Shown: in pieces, positions 24,669-35,800 of the stretch
Position numbering within the stretch: the first letter of the stretch is position 1
Layout: each line of letters opens with the position of its first letter
NCBI GenBank assembly: GCA_021904315.1
Contig: CM038918.1
Coordinates: 9,625,349-9,689,348, forward strand
Direction of reading: 5' to 3'
Length of the DNA stretch: 64,000 nt
Origin: Sphagnum magellanicum
Lineage: Eukaryota > Streptophyta > Sphagnopsida > Sphagnales > Sphagnaceae
The notes under the pieces: generated by a model
The model's input: only the letters and a program-made list of their open reading frames with translations
The model's database searches: none
Told to the model about the DNA's origin: nothing
Made by a program: the position numbers and the translations under genes

Positions 24669-25828
24669 TGTTGGCCTTGCCTACCAAGGCAAGGATATTG
24701 TGTTTAGATTCAATATAGAGTATAGTAGCTTACTGGATTTTGGCCCCTAGGTAATAATGGGTCTATTTTTATATGAGGATTTTTGAAAGATGATATTTTG
24801 GCTTGTGTTGAAACTTGAGATTAGTTGTAAAGTTATAATATCTTGAAGGATTTTGGTTTCTTTTTAGAGGATTTTTTGAAGACAATATTTGAGTTTCCAT
24901 AATTCTTCTTTTTTCCTTAAGATAATTTTTAATGTTAAATGGCAAGGCCACAGTGTGACACACCCCTTGTTTTCTAATAATTAGTTAGTTACAGAGGATA
25001 TGTGTGTCAGAATCAGGCCTCTCAAAAGCTTGGCCTAAGGTTGACCTCCACCTTACACATTCCAGGATAACTACTTACAGAGCTACACCTAAAGTACCCC
25101 AAAGTGGAGGTACTGGGCCACAGTTTTGTCAAAACTGGGGATGAAATCAAAAGTCAGGATGAAGACAGTATAGTACACAGGGAAAAAAAAAAACCAAGTT
25201 CCTGTCTCCTCATCTAAATTGGTCCTCAGTTTCACTCCGAGTTTTAGATTGCCCTTTACCTGTGTGCCTTTCTTTACTGCATTGATGTCTCATCCTCTTG
25301 GCGATATCAAAAGTCCTGTGAGAGTAAAAATCCTACAACTCTTGTTGTGCTCTGACACCCAGTTTCATTAAAACGGTACCCAGGTTTCGCTCACTTTTAC
25401 AGCTAGACTCAAAATTGGGGATGAAGCCTGGGTTGAAAATCAAAGTCTTGACAGAATAAGAATCCTACAAATCTTATGAACTGACACCCAGTTTCTTTAT
25501 TGGCCTTGCCTTTGGTAGGCAAGGATATGTGGTGTTTAGATTCATTATAGAGTTATATAGTAGCTTAAGGGATTTTGGCCCCTAGGTAATAATCATAGGT
25601 CTATTTTTATATAAGGATTTTTGAAAGATGATATTTTGGCTTGTTTGTTGAATCTTCGAGATTAGTTATTATAGAGTTATAATATGATCTTGAAGGATTT
25701 TGGTTTCTTTTAGAGGATTTTTTTGAAGAAGACTATATTTTTGCATGGTGAAATATTTGAGTTTCCATAATTCTTCTTTTGCTTTAAGATCCTTTTTAAT
25801 GTAAATGGCAAGGCCACAGTGTGACACA
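24669..25828 (-). mobile_element. Small LTR/TRIM-like retroelement remnant
   Basis: Two direct repeats, 24669-24962 and 25498-25828, bracket about 535 bp without coding capacity. Read on the minus strand, each begins TGTGTCACACTGTGGCC and ends GGCAAGGCCAA(C/T)A. A purine tract ACAAGGGG stands directly before the downstream repeat, where a polypurine tract should be. Just after the upstream repeat lies TGGGTGTCAG, close to the TGGTATCAG primer site for initiator-Met tRNA. This suits a terminal-repeat retrotransposon in miniature. No 5-bp target duplication is seen, and the internal part carries its own tandem duplications (e.g. 25309-25372 with 25441-25499), so the call is tentative. Confidence 0.5.
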
Positions 25829-26039
25829 CCTTTTTATTTAAATGGTACCTAGTCTTGCTCACTTTACAGCTAGACTAAAATTGGGGCGGGGCATGAAGCA
25901 GGGAGGGACTACATGTCCGAAACTAGGGCCCAAAAGACAGGGTGACTTTACAGATAACTCAAGATGTAAAAAAAGGATAAAGCAGTTTATCCAAAGTGTG
26001 AGAACAGAGGCACTTCCGAGCAGTAGTTGAGAAGTTTGT

Positions 26040-27420
26040 ATACGTAATGAGTACGTATAAATCACTGTATACGGATACGTATCCAATGGTGGACCCAAGT
26101 CATGGAATGGAGGATGGACATAGCCGAGCCACCATTGGTCGAATTAGGATGTCGACCAACGAGTTTATGCCACGTGGAGACCGTTGTCGGGCATGGATAT
26201 CATCCATCGCTCCGTCCAAATTCTGGCGGGCCACGGAATCCGAATCGCGGTTATTCACTAATTTCTCACTAATTGTTTATTTAAGAACTTACTAATCGCA
26301 AGTTTACGCCTTAAACTCGTCTCGCACCTCCGGCTGAAAAGAGCAGGAGGTTGAGGGAGGGGTGGGGACGGGGGGCGCGTGCTCGCGACGTCGTACACAC
26401 AACAACTTCGCTGTTGCGTTGCCCACTCGTTTGTTTGTCTCTTCTGTTTAGCTTCGTTGCAGAATCGTTGCGGGAAACGGCCTCACGATATATTCGGCTC
26501 ATTTTGTCCTCCCCGCTCCGGTTTTTGGATATCTATTTTCTTTTCTTTTTCTTTTTCTTTTTTTTCGCCGTTTATGGCGCTGTGGCAGTCATCTGCAGCA
26601 CGGTGGTGGCAGTGGTGTAGACCTGCGGCCCTGCCTGCAGAGCTTGCAGAGCAATGATTATGGAAAATCTTCTTACATGTTGCTGCTTTCTAATTGTCTT
26701 TCAAACTGTAACCCGTGGTTGAGATCGCGTTCTTATCCGGTTCGGAAGTAAAGGAACTAGCTGGTGAAGGAGAGGATCGCTGGCACGGGGCGTACCCGCA
26801 GGCAAGTCGAACTTAGTTCAACTGTTCGAGCTTGCAGTATCACAACTTAACGGAGTAGATAACTCATCCTTAGTGAAGCTTGTGAGATTAAGATAGAAAA
26901 ACGACAACAGATTCTTCTGAATCCTGCTCCGCGACGCCGGAGGACGTTCTAGGCTCGGCTGTCTGTCGTCATGGTTACTATCTAATTACTGAGCTCGAAT
27001 GCAGTCATTATAGACTAATGGCCATGCAGGACGGCTGCACGAGGAAGGACGGATGTTTGCTCGACTTCATGCTTGCTGCAAGAGAACGTAGATCGATGGA
27101 GAGGCGAGACTTTGCAGACGACTGCAGCAAGTCTACCGGCTCTTTACTATTCAGAGGAGAAGCCTGATCTTTTGGCGCGTACTCCGGCAGGCCGCAAATG
27201 TAGGGATGCCGCAAAATAATTGGATCGGGTTGAGACAGGATCATGTCGCTTGCTGCAGCATGCAGCAGCAAAAGGAGGATACGAAGAAGCCGAAAGAATC
27301 AAAGAGCAGCAGGCTCGAGATCATTATGATAAGCTTTGCAGCAGATTCCGTTTGAATTGAAGTTCTTTGATGGCCAGAAGCAGTTGTGAAGAATAAGCGT
27401 GTGGAAAGCAAGTTCTGAGG
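26040..27420 (+). promoter_or_regulatory. Upstream/5' leader region of the cryptochrome gene
   Basis: Base composition changes sharply to GC-richer sequence here. A perfect palindromic G-box CCACGTGG lies at 26170-26177, a site bound by bHLH/bZIP factors and common in light-regulated plant promoters. A TTATTTAAG stretch near 26277 could serve as a TATA element. The long leader contains several upstream ATGs (for example at 26574), so translation may be affected by uORFs. The transcription start is not determined. Confidence 0.5.
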
Positions 27421-30400
27421 ATGGCAGCAGCAGCAGGAACAGGAGCATGTTCCATAGTTTGGTTCAGAAGAGATCTTCGCCTGGAGGATAATCCGGCTCT
27501 AGTTGCAGCCGCAAGAGTAGGATCCGTGATCCCTGTGTTCATATGGTGTCCAGCGGAAGACGGACAGTTCCATCCCGGCCGCGTCTCCAGATGGTGGCTC
27601 AAGCAAAGCTTGATGCATCTGCACGCTTCTCTCACCAACTTAGGCTCTCCTTTGATCATGAGAAAGGCGCCGCACAACACACTGAGCGTGCTTCTAGACA
27701 TTGTTGAAGCAACCGGAGCTACTCAGGTGTTCCTCAATCACCTCTATGGTGAGTGGACTCATCATCTTCCAGGGGTGATCCTATCCTCCTCCTCTCTCTC
27801 TCTCTCTCTTTGTATGTCTCTCTCTGCAGCTTTTGACTTTGGACCTCAACACATTTCAAGTTTTCCAAGAGTGCTTTTTGCAACATGTTCAGCATCAGTT
27901 TCAGAGTTTCCACTCACAGAGAAGTAGCAACAGTAAGTGGAAGATGGCAAAAGCACTTTGCCATCCATTTTTGCAAAAGAGTTCCCAGTTGCATGATATA
28001 TCTTTGATGGGGGAGGAGATTCTGCTTGCTTGAATGAATATGTTATGCTGTTGAGGGAGTCTGCAATGATGTTGGTGCTCTGCTTTTCTTCATACACTAG
28101 GTATATCTTGAGCATGTAATTGTTGCTAAAATAGTCTTGGGTGTTCCTCAAGAAGCCCAGCCTGGATGATCGTGAGATTTTTGGTTTGCAGATCCTGTTT
28201 CCCTTGTGAGGGATCATAGTGTAAAGCAAGGGTTGGCTGAGCATGGAATCTCTGTCCACACATCCAATGGGGATCTGCTGAATGAGCCTTGGGAAGTATA
28301 TGATGATGAAGGGCAAGCATTTACTACATTCAATGCTTACTGGCAGAAGTGTCTTAATATGCCATTTGAGCCTGAGGCTCCACATTTACCACCAAGGCGA
28401 TTGACAGGACCAATAGGTGAGTCTATCCTTTGGGAGAAATTTTTGGCTTGTACTTTGTTTATCTAGCTATATGTGTAATGTAGATTTGTCTGTTCCTGTC
28501 TTCTTTTCAGAGTTCTTTTTTGTGTAGCTGTGATCAAACTATGTGCTCAACAGTACAAATCTGTCTCTGTAATGATTTTGGATGGGTCCTGAAGCTTGAC
28601 TGTCTGTGCCTTGCACCTTGTTGGAGTATGGTTGTTTATTGATTGGTGAAAGGGCAGGAAGTATATCAATGACCATACTGACAATCAACATATTTTTCAG
28701 GCAAAATTTTGAGTTGCTCAGCTGAGGAGCTGGGTCTGGAAGACTCATCTGAGAAAAGGAGCAACGCCCTCTTGGCAAGGGCATGGCATCCTGGGTGGAG
28801 TTATGCCAACAAGTCACTGGATGCATTTCTTCGTGGGCCTTTCCTTGAGTATGCTGCTGATTGGCAGAAAGTAGATGGTGTGACCACGTCACTCCTGTCA
28901 CCCCACCTGCATTTTGGGGAATTGAGTGTGCGAAAGCTTTTTTATGAGGTTCGCACAAAGCAAGTGGCTTGGATCAGGGAGGGTAGTGTTGTGGGGGAGC
29001 GAAATGTGACCTTCTTTTTGAGGTCAATTGGATTTCGAGAGTACTCCAGATATCTGAGTTTCCACTTCCCTTTCACACATGAGAGATCTCTGCTTGCCAA
29101 CTTGAAGTCATTCCCATGGCATCTGGATGAGGGTTATTTCAAGGCATGGAGGCAAGGGCGTACAGGGTACCCATTGGTGGATGCTGGAATGCGAGAGCTT
29201 TGGGCCACTGGTTGGTTGCACAACCGAATACGAGTTGTAGTTTCAAGCTTTTGTGTTAAGTTTTTGCAGCTGCCTTGGAGGTGGGGAATGAAGTATTTCT
29301 GGGACACCCTGTTGGATGCGGACTTAGAGTGTGATGTACTTGGTTGGCAATATATATCTGGCAGCTTACCAGATGGTCATGAACTGGATCGAATGGATAA
29401 TCCTCAGGTATTGTTGTTGTCAGGATATGCCCTTGTTGTTGTTGCTAATTGCAAAATGGCAGTTCTCAAACAAGTAAAGCTATCAGTGTAAAAGGATGTT
29501 GTGCTCAGGTTACCCTGTCTGATTCAGTTTGCAGTCTTGTGATCTTGTGATCATTTCCTATTGTTCTGCCAGCACTCTGATGTGGTTACTTGGTAGTCCA
29601 TCAGGTTGAAGGATATAGGTTTGACCCAAATGGTGAATATGTGCGACGGTGGTTGCCAGAGCTTAGTAGATTACCAATTGAGTGGATACACCATCCATGG
29701 GATGCTCCTCTGAGTGCACTTCGAGCTGCTGGGGTTGAGTTAGGAACAAATTATCCCAGGCCTATAGTGGAAATAGGAGTTGCCAGGGAGAGGCTTCAAG
29801 CTTCACTCGCAGAAATGTGGGAAAGAGAGACAGTCTTGAAAGCTGCCCTTGCAAATGGTCTGGAAGAGGGACTTGGGGAAACCACTGAAGTTCCAGGTAC
29901 AGGAGGCCCATCCCATGAAAGAATGGATGTACATAGAGTGGTTGTTAGGCAACTTTCATCTCACTCAGGCAGCTCCCATATAGACCAGCTTGTGCCAGAT
30001 CTACCTACTAAATCTCAACGGCAAGCTGCTGCATCCATCCTCCACCAAAGTACACCTATTGAAGAGGACATTGTGGAAGCCACAGCCACAATGCCTCCAC
30101 CTGTTCCATATGCATCAGCAGGCACTTCAATGGTTGGGATTACAAATCCTTGTGAAGGTCATGTCCAAGATATTGTAGCCAGGCCTGAGACTGGCCAGGC
30201 TGCTGTACCAAGTCTGGATTTGGATTTGAATTCCACAGCTGAATCTGTAGGTGCTGGTGGGCATGCTGAAAGTGAGAGTGGGGCAGTTCCAGTCTGGTCA
30301 CCATCTGTTTCAGGTCAGTCACAACATCAAACATCTGCAGAATGTCTCATGCCAAAGGTTGCAGATGTGCAGCAAGGAGGCGTCACTAGAAGACTTACAC

Positions 30401-31559
30401 AATCTATCCTGAGGGTGAACCAAGTGGCAATGACTTCCAACAAGGTTAGTCTAGTTGATAAAATCTGTTAATAAATTCACCTGTCACAAAAGTTGGTAGC
30501 TGGTCAAATAGAGGCCTTTGTGTTGTTCTCTGACTGGTTGGCTGTGAGAAACTTGGTTGTTTGGGTCAAGACCTGGGAAGAACATACTTTTCTCTGTGAT
30601 CCAGTGTCTCTTCATACTAGAAATACAAGTTATTTCTAGTATGATGCTAGGTGATTTAGAGCCTATTACTCTGATGAGTATGAAATATATGTTAACATAT
30701 TCTTGCCAAATCCAAATTGAACATCTAATTATCGAAACAAGTGATTTTGTGGAATTTTTATGATCTCCTGGATAGTCTTTCCAGTGGCTATTACAGATCT
30801 ACTGCAGCCAAGTACAATAACCAAGTATGGTTATGTTCAAAGTGTCTTTGTGTAGTGTACTCTACAGTCTCATGGATATTGTCCAATTGTACTCTTTTCT
30901 TGCTTTGATGGTTACCTTCAAAGTGTTTTGTGGAGTTTTCTCTGCAGTCTCATAGATATCTCTTTTCTTGCTCAGTTGGTGTCCATTGTTCTGTGTATTG
31001 CAACTCCTTTGGGTGTTTTTCTTCACTGGTTTGAGAAATTATCATTTGTCTCTTGTAAAATTTTCCTTCCTTAATGGTGCTCATGCCTTGTGCTTCCAGC
31101 ATTGGGGCTTTATCCATTGTCATCCTATGTTCTGATGATTTGTGTGTTACCTTTGTTGGTCAAGTGTAAGAATCATGGTAATGGGTTGCATTGAGTTGTT
31201 TGTTTGTGAGTCATCTTGGGTTCCTCCAGATGCAGACATTGTGCTTGTCAGCAATGCAGACAAAGTGCATTCTCAGTTTAGGTTATGAAGAGATGCAAGG
31301 TGGAGCTGGAACAAGTCGATGAAAATCTCCACATCAAGTTGGTGGCATGTTGTCATGTGATTTGTTTCTCATACTTAGGCATGGTCTCCTCCTCTGTTAT
31401 GCTACTATTGCTGCCTGCTCTGCTTATTTGGGCTGCACTTGGTTATGCTTTTTGGTGAGTCAGCAGGCTGGTGAGGATGATATGTTCATACCAAAGCAAG
31501 AGGGGATGTGGAAACGTACCTTGAAGCGACCTGCCAGGCAGAATGACATGGCAAAATAG
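27421..31559 (+). CDS. CRY: Plant cryptochrome, blue-light receptor
   Basis: Blue-light receptor flavoprotein of the plant CRY family, acting mainly in the nucleus. Exons: 27421-27748, 28192-28416, 28701-29407, 29605-30444, and a tentative last exon 31467-31559; phases fit (1, 1, 0, 0) and give 730 aa. The photolyase-related part covers about residues 5-490, starting with WFRRDLRLEDNPAL. The FAD pocket shows TGYPLVDAGMREL, and Asp396 in DVLGW. The Trp chain W324, W377, W400 falls at the same numbers as in Arabidopsis CRY1. The C-terminal tail has the DAS blocks: DQLVP (547-551), acidic stretches and STAES (630-634). The proposed last exon adds GEDDMF and a basic KRTLKRPAR (716-724) that looks like a nuclear localisation signal. 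If it is not used, translation would run into intron 4 and stop soon after. A further small exon inside intron 4 is possible. The neighbouring chaperone gene is convergent. Confidence 0.94.
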
Positions 31560-32859
31560 GGGTGTTCTTTCAACTCTGGTGTTCATCTTGTGACTGCAAT
31601 CATCTCTATCCACAGCTCCTTCTAAAAGTCATGTAGTCTATAGCAGGAAGAGGAGGAGACACAATTGCAGGTGAGTTTTGTGATATAGAGATAGGTGAAG
31701 ATCATGTCAATAGTCCTCAATATCACCTCTGGAGAATGTGAGGGATTTTGCCTAAATGCCATGTTCAAGTCAAGTTGTACATTAAGTTGTAGTGGGTGCC
31801 TTGGCATAGATTCAACGAGGTTTCGGTTAGCAATCTGTGACTTATGATTCCCAGTCTTGGGTTGTGACTGTTTGAGATGTGAGGCAATCCTCCTAGCAAA
31901 AGTGAAGATGCCTAGGATCCTCATTATCATCCCATGAAAGCGTTTAGACAGCACATTACAAATGGGATGAGTAGAGTCGTCACATTGCTGAGTGACAGGC
32001 AGCGTTTCCAGTGAAAGTAGTGTCAGTATACTGCATTGTAGTCTGTAATGGTGTGTGGGGTGCAAGAAAGCAGTGTGGTTGTATACATTCATTGTTATTG
32101 TAAATGAGAAAGCGAAGATGGTGGTTACCCTCATAAACTTGCTGTGCTTGAATGTTGTTACTCTTAACCTATTTTTATTAGCTATGTCTCCTGTACTAGC
32201 TGGCACTATGAGTAAGTCTTCCCATTGCTTCTGGAAATGGGAACACCTTCATGTGCACAAGTGTACAAAGATCTACTACACCTCGGGTGTCTGTTGGATA
32301 TGGATGGCAGATCAAATGAAAAAGAAGCTATATGTTCAAATGTTGCTAACTGGCTTTGATGTGCTCAGCTCCTGGCTTTGTGGCATTGAACTCCCATGAT
32401 TGAACAGTCTAATTCCAAAGTACTGCAAGAGCTCAGAAGCTAGTGATTGCTCTCCAATGCAACTTTTCAACAACACCAAGTGGAGATCCTAGCATCAAGA
32501 AGTATGTCCATCAAAAGAGAAGGGCCCACAGTGGAACCAGCTGCAGTGAAAAGAAGCTAATTGCCAACTCTTGATGCCATCAACTGGACTGTCTCATGTG
32601 GATATAAAACTAAAATAAAATGAATCTCATGTCTGCTTTTGGTGGGCGTTTTAGAAGTAGTGGTTGGACACAAACTGCACCTTACCTACGGGGTTTCACA
32701 AGTCTCACATGAATCTTTAATCAGTTTGGTGGGACAAGATTGTCCCTTCCCAGAAACATCTAGTTGACTGCCAAAAAAGCCTCACGTTTTTCTCTTAGAA
32801 TGCAAAGAGAGAGGCTGCAGCTTGTCTCCTGGCCTAAGAGAGCAAGAACTCATGCAGAT
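31560..32859. other. Convergent 3' region between cryptochrome and chaperone
   Basis: Holds the 3' UTRs of both convergent genes. Open frames at 31622-32206 (minus) and 32055-32399 (plus) overlap each other and lack any family signature, so I do not call a gene. Confidence 0.6.
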
Positions 32860-35800
32860 TTACAATTCGTCATGGCCTGCTTGGTCCACACCCTCCTCCT
32901 GTTCAGAATCCCCATTCTCCTCTACATGTTGCTCCTCAAGTTTCTCATCTTCCGCAGTGCTTTTCTCACTGCTATCACTGCTTGAGCCTCCGTCTGTGTT
33001 GCTTGTGTTGGCAGGTTTTTCTGCTTTGGGTTTAGGAATCCGTTCCAGTTTAGCAACCTGACCAGCAACAATGCAACTTCTGTGAGATCACTACCTCCCT
33101 TTTCTAGCTGTGCTACAACTGTGGATAGCAAAGGGCATATATGATTCTAACTCTTCAAAGATCAAACATGCAGAAAAATTCCATTGCTACTATGGTACCT
33201 GCTCTCTGATTTTCTCTGTTCTTGCAAAGACGTCATCAGATGTAAATGCTGGCTCCACATCACCAGGAGTTCTGCATTCAAGCTTACTCAGTATTAGCAA
33301 ACTCTGACACCCCCTCTTGCACAGCAGAGCCAACAGAACTAACATAAATGGAAGATTGGAACATAGGCTTACGTTTGTTGTCTGAGTTCCACAGTGTCCA
33401 ACCACCCTTGGACTGTCTTCAACTGTGTGTGCACCTGTATCCATTTCCTCTCATTAGACCTGGCTTCAAATCAAGGACATCCCTAGGAGATTGCAGTGAA
33501 AACTATACAACATTTTGAAGGTAACAACAAAGAGATTTGAAACAAAGCCTATAGTCATAATGATACGCATAAAGTGGGCTGGTCTATGTTTACATCTCAC
33601 ATTCACCCACCTCATCTATGCTCTTCGCTGACAGCCAAGGCTTACGTGTCTCCCATCCTTGCAGTACCTGCAATATGTCAGACATAATCAGATAACCATT
33701 TTGAGGATGTTCAAAGTAATTTTTCATGAGTGTGATCTTTTATCATACTTGGCTTGTCACTCTACCCATTGATCTCAGGTTCTCAAAACACCATTTGGAA
33801 ACTATCCTTGCTTGATGTTCACAAGAGAGACAGCACCTTCTTTATATCCTCAAGATATGTACGGGCCTCCTGTACTGCACTTGGTCTAGCTGTCAGTTCC
33901 TGTAGTCTGCAAAACTCCAACCCCACAGTAGCACAATTAACTTTAACATTGCATGAGTGGACAAGGCTCATTGTCAATGACTGGCAGGGAGCTATACTGT
34001 CACACAGCTAATGAAAGGATAACTACAGAGAATATGAGCCTGAAATGATGGATGAATGCCAGAATGAGGCTGCTGAAAGGGTGGAAACTAGAGGCATCAT
34101 GCTAGCCATCTTCAAAATACAGCTCAACATGATAAGATTACAACTTGAACATGCTTCACTCATGATGAAAAGAGGCAGAGAGGGTAAGCATGTATCAGTT
34201 AGATGACCACTCAATGCAAAAGAAGACATGCTATGATAAAATACCTGAAAAATATGGGTTTCACTGATGACTCAAGGGCCTCAAGACGCATTGTAAATTC
34301 TGCTGCTGTGGCATGTTCTCCATCTGTATATAACCAATCTTCTGCCTGCATGCCCCAAGTCAGCTGCTATTATCAAACCAAGGTGCAAGAGTCCAAACAG
34401 ATCAAGATATCTGGCACTAAATCCAAATAGATCCATGGCCTACATGATTTGATGCCATCAACCATCCACACTAACCTCACCAAGCTCCACATGCAAAGCA
34501 TCCCGCTGCTGCTCACTAGATACCGTCTCCAGATCCTCCAGTGATTCCAACTGCAAAACAATGACTTGATTATTTGCACTGAAATACATAAAGCCAGAAC
34601 GGCAAGGTTCTTCTACTCATATCAGCAAGCATGCCTGACAGTTAACCCCATCATTGCACAATTCCAGCCCCTAAGTAAAATCTGCAGGCTGGAACTACAG
34701 ATCCTACCTGAGATTGCAAAAATGACATGCAAAGTGACCCAGTAGAACCCAACTATTTCACTTCTCTTTGACAATGTACCTTGTCCTTGGTGGCATATAT
34801 ATATGATTCCAAGCTGTTCTTTGCCTCAGCAGTCTGTCTCTTCTCAGCATCTTGCAGATTCAGTTTCTCAAGTTGAAGAGCTGATGTTGCTAAGGAGCTT
34901 TCTGTTAGACGCCCCTCTGTCACATCATTAATCTGCACAAAGTCCACATTCATCTTGAGTGGTAATCACCACTGCCTCCTAACAAAAATGGATACCAAAG
35001 CTGACATGAATGACCAAAGTAGGTGACAGTTTCAGATTGACCTTGTAGAGATACAAGTACTATGGAACTCAACCCACACATCGCCTTCTCCACAGCATGC
35101 AAAAGGACCAACTTCAAGGTCATAAACTACTCTTCACTGTACTTGCCTTGAGTGGAATTCGGATGGTTCTTTTCCTTAGCTTCTGCTTCATTGTGGGCTT
35201 CACATTTTCTGTTGCTGAGGTAACATTACCATCATCAGAAGCTGTTTCACTGGATTGCTGTCCAATCCCTCCCACTTCAGAGGTATCATTGGAGGGCAAT
35301 GATGTGATATTGCTTTCAAGAACAGGTACATCCACCCACTCTGAAATCTCCACCACTGTCTCTGCCTTGTCCAATTGAACCAGCCCACTACGGCTGAGTG
35401 AAAAGTGGAGGTTGGTCTTGATAGGGGCTGACAAATTGTGACTTGCATATCTGTTTCAAGCATTATTGACACAGAGTAAGTCATATCAGCATGAAAGTTT
35501 TACCGAATTGTCAGACTGCCAATGCTGCCTCTCAACTGGAGGATGTTGGAAATATGCCCTAAACCCTAAACCCTAAAGGTAATCTTGACCTACAAACCTG
35601 TGAGTTCATGTGTCAGAAGTGATTCTAATAACTGCAAAAACAACTGTGGATGCACAATATCATCAACTGGTTGCATACTCTAAACTAGCACATCTATTGA
35701 TGTTCCAAAGAGCTAAGGGTGTACAGGAGTGGGCTGATTATAACTGGTGGGAAATAGTGGATAAGAAACAGAAAAAGACATACTTAGCTGCAGCCTCAGC

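Noticed and set aside
31622-32399. ORFs of 194 and 114 codons between the convergent genes
   Set aside because: They overlap in antisense, lack signatures and fall in the expected 3' UTRs.
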